From: Acholeplasmatales bacterium
GTDB taxonomy: Bacteria; Bacillota_I; Bacilli_A; Acholeplasmatales; Anaeroplasmataceae
Assembly (NCBI GenBank): GCA_024690445.1
Contig: JAILPD010000020.1
Span: 1-64,000 of the forward strand
Direction of reading: 5' to 3'
DNA: 64,000 nt
In this document: positions 1-7,725 of the stretch, piece after piece
How the letters are laid out: every line of letters begins with the position of its first letter
Position numbering within the stretch: the stretch's first letter is position 1
The notes under the pieces: model-generated
The model's database searches: none
What the model was told of the DNA's origin: nothing
Seen by the model: the letters and a program-made list of their open reading frames with translations, nothing else
Made by a program: the position numbers and the translations under genes

Positions 1-2
1 CA

Positions 3-1325
3 TGTGTCATTTCTGTTAGAAAAGTAAATGATAGCTATGATGAAATAAGAATAGTAGATGGTAATAAAGAGTATTTAAAATCTTATGAACAAGGATATTA
101 CGGAAAAATACAATTTATCCCTAATTCTATTTATACTAACTATTTACAAAGAAATCTTAATTTCGAAGATTATTGCTATAGATCTGCAGTTAAAAAAGAA
201 TTATTACATTCTTATGCGTATCCTGAATATTTTAAATCGTGGATGCACATGTTATTTATTCCGCTTGAATATGAAACTGCTGAATTATCATATTGCTTAT
301 ACATTATGGAAATAAGTAATGTATTTAATCCGGAAAATCTCGCCAATTCTGGTGTTGAAATTAATAATGAAGTGTTAAAAACAACTTTACAGTTAGCAAA
401 AACAGAAGATTTTGTTGCATCGCTTAATTTAGTTACTAAAGAAATTAGAAAATTATGTAGAGCTACATTTTGTTGTATTTTATTAGTTGACGAATTAAAA
501 GAAGAAATAGACCCTATCGCAGAGGATAGAGATTTAAATAGTGATAGATTACCTATGAAGGCATACATGGATGAGGATTTTTATAGTGCAGTTAGATTGT
601 GGGATGATACCATTGGAGATAGTAATTGTCTTATCATCAGTGATGATAAGGGACGTGAATTTATTAAGGAAAAGAATCCTATATGGTATGAATCACTACA
701 AAAAAATAAGTTAAAATCATTAGTATTATTTAGATTAAAGTCTGGCAAAAATCAAATAGGATATATGTGGGTAAGTAATTTTAAAACTGATGATACTACT
801 AAAATAAAAGAAACTTTAGAAATTACTACATTTATTTTAGGGTTTGAAATTGGTAATCATTTATTAGTAAATCAATTAACAACATTATCTTCTATTGATG
901 TATTAACAGGTTTATATAATAGAAATAGAATGAATAGCTATATGACAGAAATAGCTGAAACAAAAGAACCAATTGGTGTAATATTTTTAGATATTAATGG
1001 TTTAAAGAAGGTCAATGACACAGAAGGCCATTTAGCTGGAGACAATTTGATTAAAAGAGCTGCAAATGTATTAAAGAATGTATATAGTAAAGCATACATA
1101 TTTAGAGCTGGTGGCGATGAATTTGTTGTCATTTTAAAGAATATGGATGAAACACATATTCTAAAATCATTTGAAATCTTAGAAGAAAAAGCAAAGAAGA
1201 ATAATGTATCATTTGCATATGGATATTCAGTTGCTTATGATTCTAAAGAAATTGATAAGATATTAATTGAAGCCGATGCCAGTATGTATGAAAATAAGAG
1301 AAAATTTTATGATTCATTAAAATAG
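3..1325 (+). CDS. Sensor diguanylate cyclase (GGDEF), 5' end cut by window edge
   Basis: The frame is open from the left edge, so the true start lies outside and the internal ATG at 243 is not the start. The C-terminal ~170 residues form a GGDEF domain with the signature GGDEF at bases 1110-1124 and the upstream segment LDINGLKKVND. Such enzymes join two GTP into cyclic di-GMP. Before it lies a GAF-like region (about bases 380-850), and the most upstream part looks PAS-like, so this is probably a cytoplasmic sensor; no membrane segment is visible. The RxxD inhibitory site that normally sits nine to six residues before GGDEF reads Y-S-K-A, so product inhibition at that site is unlikely. A hairpin terminator follows the stop directly. 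Confidence 0.88.
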   Translation, partial: CVISVRKVNDSYDEIRIVDGNKEYLKSYEQGYYGKIQFIPNSIYTNYLQRNLNFEDYCYRSAVKKELLHSYAYPEYFKSWMHMLFIPLEYETAELSYCLYIMEISNVFNPENLANSGVEINNEVLKTTLQLAKTEDFVASLNLVTKEIRKLCRATFCCILLVDELKEEIDPIAEDRDLNSDRLPMKAYMDEDFYSAVRLWDDTIGDSNCLIISDDKGREFIKEKNPIWYESLQKNKLKSLVLFRLKSGKNQIGYMWVSNFKTDDTTKIKETLEITTFILGFEIGNHLLVNQLTTLSSIDVLTGLYNRNRMNSYMTEIAETKEPIGVIFLDINGLKKVNDTEGHLAGDNLIKRAANVLKNVYSKAYIFRAGGDEFVVILKNMDETHILKSFEILEEKAKKNNVSFAYGYSVAYDSKEIDKILIEADASMYENKRKFYDSLK

Positions 1326-1358
1326 CTTGATACTTAAAAGTATCAGGCTTTTCTTTTT
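1325..1358 (+). terminator. Rho-independent terminator of the GGDEF gene
   Basis: Ten-base arms GCTTGATACT and AGTATCAGGC (one G-T pair) around TAAA, then a T-rich run; the hairpin starts within the stop codon. Confidence 0.8.
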
Positions 1359-1519
1359 ATGATATAATAGAATAGATTTGTTTAGGTGTTTATATTTATG
1401 GTAAAAGTATTAAATATCCTGATAACGATTTTAAGTATATGATTTTTTAAAAAAATCTCATCACTTTTAGGCGTTATTAATCGATAGTTATTATAAAAAA
1501 TTATTAGAAGGTGATACTA

Positions 1520-2107
1520 GTGAAGGTCTTGTTTGTTAATTCATGTATAAGAAATGAAGATTCTAGAACATATTCTTTAGCTAAGGCATTTATTGAGAAG
1601 TTATATAAAATACATCCTGAAATGGAATTAGAAGAAATTAAACTAGCTGATTTAGATTTAAAACCATTATATTATGATGATATTAAAAGAAGAGATGAGC
1701 TTATTAATAATAATGAATTCAATGATCCTATGTTTAAATATGCTAATCAATTTAAGGATAAAGATTTAATTATTATAGGTACACCTTTTTGGGATTTATC
1801 ATTTCCTTCATTATTAAAGGTATATATAGAAAAATTATGTGTTAATAATCTAACCTTTAAATATGAAAATGATAAAGAATTAGGTTGTTGCAATGTAAAA
1901 AAAGTAGTTTTAATAGCCACATCTGATGGAGATAGAATAGATAATAAATTAAATTATTTATTCGATATTATAGATTTTTTATCTAAAAATAAAGTAAAGA
2001 AATATTATTCATTTTTAAGTGGATTAGATATGATGAAACAAGAAGATATTAATGGTAATATTAAAAAGACAATTGATGATTTTGATAAATTTATTAATGA
2101 GATTTAG
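1520..2107 (+). CDS. NAD(P)H-dependent flavodoxin-fold oxidoreductase
   Basis: A 195-residue protein of the flavodoxin_2/azoreductase type, which uses FMN to pass electrons from NAD(P)H to quinones, azo dyes or similar acceptors. Seen: an N-terminal beta strand VKVLFVNSC leading to the phosphate-binding loop, and the FMN-contacting segment GTPFWDLSFPSLLKVYIEK, equivalent to the P-x-(Y/W)-x-F-x-x-P-x-x-L-K-x-(W/Y)-I-(D/E) pattern of azoreductases. I chose the GTG at 1520 because AGG at 1508-1510 lies 8 bases upstream; the in-frame GTG at 1511 lies inside the ribosome binding site. It ends 8 bases before a second flavodoxin-fold gene and is probably cotranscribed with it. The real substrate cannot be read from sequence. 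Confidence 0.75.
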   Translation: MKVLFVNSCIRNEDSRTYSLAKAFIEKLYKIHPEMELEEIKLADLDLKPLYYDDIKRRDELINNNEFNDPMFKYANQFKDKDLIIIGTPFWDLSFPSLLKVYIEKLCVNNLTFKYENDKELGCCNVKKVVLIATSDGDRIDNKLNYLFDIIDFLSKNKVKKYYSFLSGLDMMKQEDINGNIKKTIDDFDKFINEI

Positions 2108-2115
2108 GAGTTTTT

Positions 2116-2661
2116 ATGAATACAATAATTATTTATGGAACTAAATATGGCACATCAAAAAGATATGCCGATAGCTTAGCTCAAAAATTCAATTTAGAGG
2201 CTTTTCCTTTTAAAAAAGTAAGAAAAATAAATGAATATGACAATATTATCTATATTGGAAGTATCTATGCTAGTGGCGTAATAGGAATGAAAAAAACGTT
2301 AAATAAGATTAAAAATCCTAAAAATAAAAATATTACGTTAATAACTGTTGGTGTAACAGATCCAAAAGATACTGATACTAAAGACAGAATGGAAGAACAT
2401 ATTAAGAATCAATTAAAGAAAGAAGTGTTTGAAAATATTAAAATATTTGGTCTAAGAGGAGCTATAGATTATACTAAATTAAATTTCTTTCATAAGGGAT
2501 TATTAAGTATGCTATATAAAAAAGCAATTGCTATTCCTGAATCAGAAAGACCTTCAGAAATAAGAGCTATTATTGAAACATATGATACTCAATCTGATTT
2601 TGTTAACTTTAATGAATTAGATAAAATTATTGAAGAAATAGGCTTTAACACTTTGTGTTAA
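2116..2661 (+). CDS. Flavodoxin-domain protein (HemG/flavodoxin_5-like)
   Basis: The 181-residue product starts with a strand and phosphate-binding loop IIIYGTKYGTSKRYA, the T-x-(T/Y)-G-T-(S/T) pattern of flavodoxins, followed by IIYIGSIYASGVIGMKK as the second FMN loop. The overall shape matches flavodoxin-domain proteins related to menaquinone-dependent protoporphyrinogen oxidase, but no haem genes are nearby, so a general redox role is safer. It sits 8 bases behind the other flavodoxin-fold gene, suggesting one transcript for two FMN proteins. A hairpin overlapping the stop codon ends the unit. Cytoplasmic; no signal peptide. Confidence 0.7.
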   Translation: MNTIIIYGTKYGTSKRYADSLAQKFNLEAFPFKKVRKINEYDNIIYIGSIYASGVIGMKKTLNKIKNPKNKNITLITVGVTDPKDTDTKDRMEEHIKNQLKKEVFENIKIFGLRGAIDYTKLNFFHKGLLSMLYKKAIAIPESERPSEIRAIIETYDTQSDFVNFNELDKIIEEIGFNTLC

Positions 2662-2669
2662 GCTTTTTT
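2642..2669 (+). terminator. Terminator overlapping the stop of the flavodoxin gene
   Basis: GCTTTAACAC and GTGTTAAGC pair with one bulged base, followed by six T; the stop codon lies in the right arm. Confidence 0.6.
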
Positions 2670-2695
2670 CTTTAATTAGAAATGGATAGGAAATA

Positions 2696-2755
2696 TTGCA
2701 TAGGTTTAAAGCTTATTTATGAAATATAGGCTTTAGCCTATGCAAATTTTTTTTG
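2696..2755 (+). terminator. Second, longer terminator hairpin
   Basis: Nine-base outer arms TTGCATAGG and CCTATGCAA, an inner TAAAGC/GGCTTTA block, then eight T. It isolates the PadR operon promoter, which begins 20 bases downstream. Confidence 0.7.
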
Positions 2756-2774
2756 ATTTTTTTAAAAAAACCTA

Positions 2775-2803
2775 TTGACACAAGCGATACCTCGCGATAT
2801 GAT
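2775..2803 (+). promoter_or_regulatory. Sigma-A-type promoter of the padR operon
   Basis: TTGACA at 2775-2780 and TATGAT at 2798-2803 with a 17-base spacer: a near-consensus promoter. Confidence 0.85.
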
Positions 2804-2811
2804 ATATAGCG
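2793..2811 (+). promoter_or_regulatory. Imperfect palindrome over the -10 box (candidate PadR operator 1)
   Basis: A 19-base dyad centred on G2801-A2802 with arms CGCGATAT and ATATAGCG; about 14 of 19 positions are symmetric. It covers the -10 box, where a bound repressor would block polymerase. Assignment to PadR is inference from position. Confidence 0.5.
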
Positions 2812-2820
2812 TAAAGTGAT

Positions 2821-2841
2821 ATATATCGGAGCACGATATAT
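2821..2841 (+). promoter_or_regulatory. Perfect inverted repeat in padR leader (candidate PadR operator 2)
   Basis: Perfect 8-base arms ATATATCG (2821-2828) and CGATATAT (2834-2841) separated by 5 bases, just downstream of the promoter and before the ribosome binding site. Outer CGTAA (2810) and TTACG (2841-2845) extend the symmetry. PadR repressors bind ATAT-rich dyads, so autoregulation is likely. Confidence 0.6.
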
Positions 2842-2860
2842 TACGAAAGGAGATGTATAT

Positions 2861-3184
2861 ATGGATGCTCAATTAAAACGTGGAGTCTTAGATGTTACTG
2901 TTTTAGCAGCGATAAAAAATGGTGATTCATACGGATATAAAATTATTAAAGACGTTAAGCCAGTCTTGGAATTATCAGAATCGACGTTATATACAATACT
3001 TAAAAGGCTTGAGGCAGATAAGATGCTTGAGGTAAGGGTTGCCTTACATGAGGGAAGAGTTAGAAAGTATTATCATATAACGGTTAAAGGTTTAAATAGA
3101 ATTGATGAGTTTAAAAATGAATGGAAGGAAATAATGGCGCTATATTCATTCATAGAGAGGGGAGTTGATTCAAGTTATGAATAA
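2861..3184 (+). CDS. PadR-family transcriptional regulator
   Basis: A 107-residue winged-helix protein with the PadR pattern: RGVLDVTVLAAI, then SYGYKIIKDV, the recognition helix ESTLYTILKRLE and the wing GRVRKYYHITVKG. It lacks the long C-terminal domain, so it is the small PadR-s2 type that senses cell-envelope or drug stress. The ATG at 2861 is preceded by GAAAGGAGAT with 7-base spacing. Two dyads flank the transcription start, pointing to self-repression. Its stop overlaps the next gene by 8 bases, giving the common PadR-HAAS-DUF4097 arrangement. The inducing signal is unknown. Confidence 0.92.
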   Translation: MDAQLKRGVLDVTVLAAIKNGDSYGYKIIKDVKPVLELSESTLYTILKRLEADKMLEVRVALHEGRVRKYYHITVKGLNRIDEFKNEWKEIMALYSFIERGVDSSYE

Positions 3185-3770
3185 AAATGAATTTTTAATA
3201 GAATTAGAAAGCAGATTAGAATTGTTACCAAAGAAGGAAGTAGAAAATTATGTTGAATTCTATTCTGAAATGATTGATGACCGTGTAGAAGAAGGTAAGA
3301 CTGAAGATGAGGCTATTAGAGATATTGGCGGTATTGAGGAAGTTATTAAGCAAATAGCTGGTGAAAAATCAATTACTAAGTTAGTAAAGCAAAAGGTAGC
3401 TCCAAAAAGAAAGATTAAACCTATAGAAATAATCCTACTTATTTTAGGATTCCCTTTATGGTTCCCACTTGCTCTTACATGTTTAATACTAGTTTTAGTG
3501 GGATATCTATTATTTTGGATTTTAGTAATTGTTTCATACGCAGTTGAAATTGCATTAGTTGCGTGGGCAGTTACTGGATTAATCGGAATATTTACAGGTC
3601 ATGGTATAGGATATTTAGGATTACTATTTGTTGGTATTGGTGGTTCTATTCTATTCTTTAATGTATGTATCTTAGCAACAAAGTTTACAGTTAAGTTAGC
3701 TAAGAAGATTGTTTTAGGAATTAAGTTGTCATTAATTGGCGGAGGTAATAAAAACTATGAAGAAGTTTAA
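3177..3770 (+). CDS. HAAS-domain (DUF1700) membrane protein
   Basis: The 197-residue protein opens with a helical HAAS domain (residues ~1-65; LESRLELLPKKEVENYVEFY, then the D-x-G-G-x-E-E motif DIGGIEE at about 49-55). A basic linker and about three to four membrane segments follow (residues ~82-120, 122-140, 145-170). Family knowledge: HAAS proteins accompany PadR regulators and probably relay signals to them. The ATG at 3177 overlaps the padR stop and has GGGGAG 12 bases upstream. Its 3' end overlaps the following DUF4097 gene by 14 bases, so the three genes are translationally coupled. Confidence 0.88.
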   Translation: MNKNEFLIELESRLELLPKKEVENYVEFYSEMIDDRVEEGKTEDEAIRDIGGIEEVIKQIAGEKSITKLVKQKVAPKRKIKPIEIILLILGFPLWFPLALTCLILVLVGYLLFWILVIVSYAVEIALVAWAVTGLIGIFTGHGIGYLGLLFVGIGGSILFFNVCILATKFTVKLAKKIVLGIKLSLIGGGNKNYEEV

Positions 3771-4638
3771 GATTTTTTTAGTCATTATTGGTATAGTTAC
3801 TCTAGCTCTTGGTATTATGTTTATGGTTATCGCATTTAAGAATCATTCATTTGGTGGTTCTACAATAACAAATACTCATAATATTGAAGAAGCATTTGAT
3901 AGTTTATCATTTAATTTATCTACAGCAGATTTAAAGCTTGAATTAGCAGAAGATAATAAATGTACAGTAACATGTGTTGAAAAAGAAAAGGATACTCATA
4001 CTGTTAAAGTTGAAAATAACACATTAGTAGTTGTTAATGAAAGAACTTATGCGTGGTATGAACATCTATTTGATTTTTCTAAATTAAGTGTGACAGTTAG
4101 TCTTCCAAAGAGCGAATATAAAAATATTAAAGTAGATTCATCAACATCAAATATTGATATTTCAGGTATTTCATTTAAAAATGTTGATTTATCTGGATCT
4201 ACAGGTGATGTTAAATTTGATAAAATCGAAATGGATGATTTTAAGTTAGATATTTCTACAGGTAATTTATCTCTTACTAATTCAATAATCAATAACAATA
4301 TCATAGTAGATGGTTCTACAGGTGATGTAACTATAACTGACACAAAAGCTAAAGACATCACAATTGAAGTTTCAACAGGAGAAGTAAAACTTACAAATGT
4401 TTTAGCTTCATCAAAAATTAAAGTTGATACTTCAACAGGTGATATTACATTAAGTAGTGTAGACGCAGAAACATTATCATTAACAGCATCTACAGGCAAT
4501 ATTACTGGCAGCTTAAAGACTGGAAAGAGATTTAAAGCAAAAGCATCTACAGGTGAAGTATCAGTTCCTAATACCGATGGTGGAGAATGTGTTATTGAAA
4601 CATCTACAGGCGATATTACAATTACTGTTTTAGCATAA
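3757..4638 (+). CDS. DUF4097 beta-helix repeat protein, membrane-anchored
   Basis: A 293-residue protein with an N-terminal membrane anchor (residues ~5-25) and an outside-facing repeat region. From about residue 145 the motif S-T-G-(D/E/N)-(V/I/L) recurs eight times at a spacing of 19-20 residues, the sign of a right-handed beta-helix of the DUF4097 (putative adhesin) family. It is the third gene of the PadR-HAAS operon; family proteins are linked to envelope stress, but their ligand is unknown. The ATG at 3757 lies in the end of the HAAS gene, with GGAGG at 3741-3745. A strong terminator follows. Confidence 0.87.
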   Translation: MKKFKIFLVIIGIVTLALGIMFMVIAFKNHSFGGSTITNTHNIEEAFDSLSFNLSTADLKLELAEDNKCTVTCVEKEKDTHTVKVENNTLVVVNERTYAWYEHLFDFSKLSVTVSLPKSEYKNIKVDSSTSNIDISGISFKNVDLSGSTGDVKFDKIEMDDFKLDISTGNLSLTNSIINNNIIVDGSTGDVTITDTKAKDITIEVSTGEVKLTNVLASSKIKVDTSTGDITLSSVDAETLSLTASTGNITGSLKTGKRFKAKASTGEVSVPNTDGGECVIETSTGDITITVLA

Positions 4639-4648
4639 TAATAAAAGT

Positions 4649-4676
4649 GGTTCGGAATTTGATCCGAACCCTTTTT
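4649..4676 (+). terminator. Terminator of the padR operon
   Basis: Perfect 8-base arms GGTTCGGA and TCCGAACC around 6 bases, followed by CTTTTT. Confidence 0.9.
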
Positions 4677-4685
4677 GATATAAAG

Positions 4686-4707
4686 AAAAAAAGCACCGAA
4701 GTGCTTT
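4686..4707 (-). terminator. Terminator of tRNA-Arg
   Basis: AAAGCAC-CGAA-GTGCTTT hairpin with a run of T on the minus strand, 11 bases beyond the CCA end of the tRNA gene. Confidence 0.85.
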
Positions 4708-4718
4708 AATTTTACAGA

Positions 4719-4795
4719 TGGCCGAACCGAGGCGATTCGAACGCCTGACCGCTCGCTTAGAAGGCGAGTGCTCTATCCAGCTGAGCTACGGTTCG
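4719..4795 (-). tRNA. tRNA-Arg(UCU), CCA encoded
   Basis: On the minus strand a complete 77-base cloverleaf is visible: acceptor CGAACCG/CGGTTCG, D arm with AGCTCAGCTGGATAGAGC, anticodon stem CTCGC/GCGAG around the loop CTTCTAA (anticodon TCT), T arm GTTCGAATC and an encoded CCA. It reads AGA and AGG, the dominant arginine codons of this AT-rich genome. It has its own promoter and terminator. Confidence 0.97.
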
Positions 4796-4832
4796 AAGCT
4801 CATTTTGCAATGCCTTAGGCATACGCTCACTC

Positions 4833-4861
4833 ATTATATAACAATTATTTTTTTCTTTCAA
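4833..4861 (-). promoter_or_regulatory. Promoter of tRNA-Arg
   Basis: On the minus strand TTGAAA (4861-4856), 17-base spacer, TATAAT (4838-4833), 37 bases before the tRNA 5' end. Confidence 0.85.
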
Positions 4862-4901
4862 GTGTAAATTTATATTTTTGTTGTTAATTTATATCTAAAT
4901 A

Positions 4902-5351
4902 TTATTTAGATTGATATTCATTTATTATATTTTTAGCTACAAAATAATTAATTATTGATAGTGACATTATTCCAGTTATTTTCATAGCTTTATAATACTT
5001 CATATTATTTGTTTTTAAAGCTTTTTGATTAATAAGTATATTAGCAAAACAAATTAATGGAATAAATGTAAGAAGAGAAAACATAATAATATCAAAACTA
5101 AATTTTATTATTAGAGTTAAAGGAAGAGCAACTATTATAAAGGCTGCCTCACTTTCTGTTTTAACATTCTCTACTATAAATGTTTCAAAGAATGATTTAA
5201 AGCCATATGATGAAAAATATAATGTAACTAATGCGATATAAATAACTAAAAATAAAATACTAATAATTGTTGATATTAATATCGCATTAGATTGTTTATC
5301 TGTTGGCTTTATTATGATATTTTCTAGTTCATCATATTTATTATTTTTCAT
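4902..5351 (-). CDS. Unknown four-helix membrane protein
   Basis: A 149-residue protein I do not recognise. A polar N-terminus of ~20 residues precedes hydrophobic stretches at about residues 23-48, 70-83, 85-108 and 125-142, so it is probably an inner-membrane protein with four segments. I start it at the ATG at 5351 because CGGAGAT sits 8 bases upstream; an in-frame ATG 20 codons earlier has no clear ribosome binding site. It is divergent from mgtE and ends before the tRNA-Arg promoter. No catalytic motif is visible. Confidence 0.6.
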   Translation of the reverse strand: MKNNKYDELENIIIKPTDKQSNAILISTIISILFLVIYIALVTLYFSSYGFKSFFETFIVENVKTESEAAFIIVALPLTLIIKFSFDIIMFSLLTFIPLICFANILINQKALKTNNMKYYKAMKITGIMSLSIINYFVAKNIINEYQSK

Positions 5352-5445
5352 TTTTATATCTCCGTTTATGTCCTTAATTAAAATATATAATAAATAAACA
5401 AATTTTGCCATAAAATTATTTTTACAGTGTTACTTTGTTTTAACC

Positions 5446-5463
5446 AATATCATTTATGATATT
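5446..5463 (+). promoter_or_regulatory. Perfect 18-base palindrome between the membrane gene and mgtE
   Basis: AATATCAT-TT-ATGATATT, then TTTTCTTTT on the plus strand. It lies 92 bases before the mgtE ATG, where it could be an operator or, given the T run, an attenuator hairpin. No M-box magnesium riboswitch is recognisable here. Confidence 0.45.
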
Positions 5464-5555
5464 TTCTTTTAAGTAATTCATCTTTTAGGTTTATTTTTGT
5501 TCCTTTTGTGATAAAATTAAGAAGTATTAATAATATCTTGGAAGGAGTGGTGAAA

Positions 5556-6950
5556 ATGGAAAGAGATTACTTAGATGACTTAAAAGCGATATTAAATTCC
5601 GATATTTCTGATGAAGAAAAGAAATCCAAGATATTACAATATCATGAAAGTGATATTGCCGACTTATTAAATGAGCTAAATGATGAAGAAACAGAAAAAC
5701 TATATAAAATCTTAGGTAATGAAAATATTGCCGATGTTTGGACACACGCTGATGATATTGAAGAAATTATTGAAGATATTCCAGCAGAAAAGATTGCAGA
5801 TATCCTAGAGACAATGGACGCCGATGATGCGATCGATGTCTTAGAGGAATTAGACGATGATAAACGTGATCAAATCGTCGAATTAATGGAGCCTGAAGCT
5901 AAAGAGGATATCATCACAATTTCTAAATATGATGAAGATCAAATCGGTAGTAGAATGACAAACAACTATATTAGTATCTTAAATACTAATTCAGTTAAGG
6001 AAGCTATGAAAAGAGTTGTTGCCGAAGCTGCTGAAAATGATAATGTTTCTTTAATATATGTAGTTGATGAAAAAGATGTCTTAATTGGTGTCATTGAACT
6101 TCGTGACTTAATTATCGCAAGAGCAGGTACAAATATTAATACAATCTTAAAAACAAATTATCCAGTGTTTAAAGCTACTGAAACAGTTGAAGACTGCTTA
6201 GTAGAAATGAAGGAATATGCCCTAGATTCATATCCTATCGTAAAAGATGATAGCAATGTCTTAATTGGTGTTATCACATCAGATGATGTAACAGAAGCTA
6301 CAGAAGAGGAAATGAGCGAGGACTATGCTAAGTTAGCCGGTTTAACAGACGAGGAAGATTCGGATCAAGGCGTTTTCCATTCTGTTAGAAAACGTCTACC
6401 TTGGTTAATTATTTTATTAGTATTAGGCTTAATTCAATCATTTACGATGAGTGGATTTGAAGCTGTAGTAGCATCACTTCCTATTATTGTATTCTTCCAA
6501 ACATTAGTATTGGATATGGCTGGTAATTCAGGTACTCAGTCTCTAGCCGTTACAATTAGATTATTAGCTAATCATGAAGATTCTAAGAAGCAAATTGCTA
6601 GAGCATTATTTAAGGAATTACGTGTAGGTTTTATGAATGGTTTAATATTAGGTGTTTTATCCGCTACATTCGTATTCTTATATTTAATTATTACAAAGAA
6701 TCCTGTTGCTAACGCAGCTTCAGAATTCTCATATTTAAATGCGACAAAGGGTGCTTTAATAGTAGGTGTGTCATTACTATCTGCTATGACTGTATCATCA
6801 TTTGTTGGTGCCTTTACACCAGTTGTATTTAGTAAGATTAATATTGACCCAGCAGTTGCTTCTGGACCACTTATTACTACAATTAACGATATAACAGCAT
6901 TATTAATCTACTATGGAATGGCAATGCTATTATTTATAGAATTTATTTAA
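5556..6950 (+). CDS. mgtE: Magnesium channel MgtE
   Basis: The 464-residue protein has the full MgtE order: a cytosolic acidic N-domain of helical repeats (residues ~1-130, rich in ADI and LEELDD motifs), two CBS domains (~130-255) that sense Mg2+, and a pore domain with about five membrane segments (~280-464). The pore signature DMAGNSGTQSLAVTIR is intact. It imports Mg2+ and closes when cytosolic Mg2+ is high. Start: ATG at 5556 behind GGAAGGAG; two in-frame GTG codons immediately upstream overlap that site. The next gene starts 15 bases downstream. Confidence 0.96.
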   Translation: MERDYLDDLKAILNSDISDEEKKSKILQYHESDIADLLNELNDEETEKLYKILGNENIADVWTHADDIEEIIEDIPAEKIADILETMDADDAIDVLEELDDDKRDQIVELMEPEAKEDIITISKYDEDQIGSRMTNNYISILNTNSVKEAMKRVVAEAAENDNVSLIYVVDEKDVLIGVIELRDLIIARAGTNINTILKTNYPVFKATETVEDCLVEMKEYALDSYPIVKDDSNVLIGVITSDDVTEATEEEMSEDYAKLAGLTDEEDSDQGVFHSVRKRLPWLIILLVLGLIQSFTMSGFEAVVASLPIIVFFQTLVLDMAGNSGTQSLAVTIRLLANHEDSKKQIARALFKELRVGFMNGLILGVLSATFVFLYLIITKNPVANAASEFSYLNATKGALIVGVSLLSAMTVSSFVGAFTPVVFSKINIDPAVASGPLITTINDITALLIYYGMAMLLFIEFI

Positions 6951-6964
6951 AGGAGATATAAGAA

Positions 6965-7720
6965 ATGAATAGACAAGAATTTGATGAATTAAGAAATGAA
7001 TTTGCAGAATATATCTATAGATATGAATACTTTTTAAAGGTAGGCTTTCTAAATGATTTATACTACAATAACGAATTCAAGGCTGATTTAGAAGTTAATG
7101 CTTTATTGGAATTTGAAAATTCAGTTATTTATACTGCATGTAAGGAAAAAGAAAATAACAAAGATTTTGATAAGACTCAATTATTTGAAATTGCTAAACA
7201 AAATAAGGAACAATTATTAAAATCTATTAAAGAAAAGAATGCTAAATCTAGTCGTCTTGTCGAAAGATTTGAAAAGATGTCTAATCAAGAAAAAAAGGAT
7301 ATTGAAACAGATTATTTAAATCTTGTTAAGGTATACCATCCAGTAATAAGAGTATTTGTTACTGAAGAAGAAAAGGCTGTTTTCAACAAGATTAGACAGT
7401 TCTATAATGAAAATGATGTTGCTGGAATCCAAGAATTATTAGAATTAAATAAGGGATTATTCAAGGATATTGAATATCTTCCTGAGCATTATAATAAGGT
7501 TTCTGGTTTCTTCTATGATAATCAAAAGAGAATTAACGCAGATTATACAAAGAAGATGAAGGAATATCCTTTCAATATTGGTGAAACATTAAAAGATGAA
7601 ATCACTAGAGCTAGAGAAACTGGTGAATTAAGATCTAGACATACGCAATTATTAAGAAGTAATCAGGAATTAAAAAAAGCATACAAGAATTTGTATGGTG
7701 AAGACTTCAAACTTAACTAG
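6965..7720 (+). CDS. Unknown soluble protein with a J-domain-like segment lacking the HPD aspartate
   Basis: A 251-residue, highly charged, helical protein without signal peptide or membrane segment. Residues ~115-165 read like the J-domain-related helper proteins of clostridia: YLNLVKVYHP, then EEEKAVFNKIRQFYNENDVAG. In those the H-P-D tripeptide contacts DnaK; here it is H-P-V, so DnaK activation is doubtful. The gene lies 15 bases behind mgtE with its own AAAGGAGAT site and probably shares that transcript. Function unknown. Confidence 0.65.
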   Translation: MNRQEFDELRNEFAEYIYRYEYFLKVGFLNDLYYNNEFKADLEVNALLEFENSVIYTACKEKENNKDFDKTQLFEIAKQNKEQLLKSIKEKNAKSSRLVERFEKMSNQEKKDIETDYLNLVKVYHPVIRVFVTEEEKAVFNKIRQFYNENDVAGIQELLELNKGLFKDIEYLPEHYNKVSGFFYDNQKRINADYTKKMKEYPFNIGETLKDEITRARETGELRSRHTQLLRSNQELKKAYKNLYGEDFKLN

Positions 7721-7725
7721 TATGC

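Noticed and set aside
1511..1519. Earlier GTG start for the first flavodoxin-fold gene
   Set aside because: The codon lies within the AGGTGAT ribosome binding site that serves the GTG at 1520.
4047..4499. Long minus-strand frame opposite the DUF4097 gene
   Set aside because: It is a mirror of the regular repeat codons; no ribosome binding site and no recognisable protein.
5352..5555. M-box magnesium riboswitch before mgtE
   Set aside because: Only about 200 bases are available and no M-box pairing pattern was found; only an 18-base palindrome is present.
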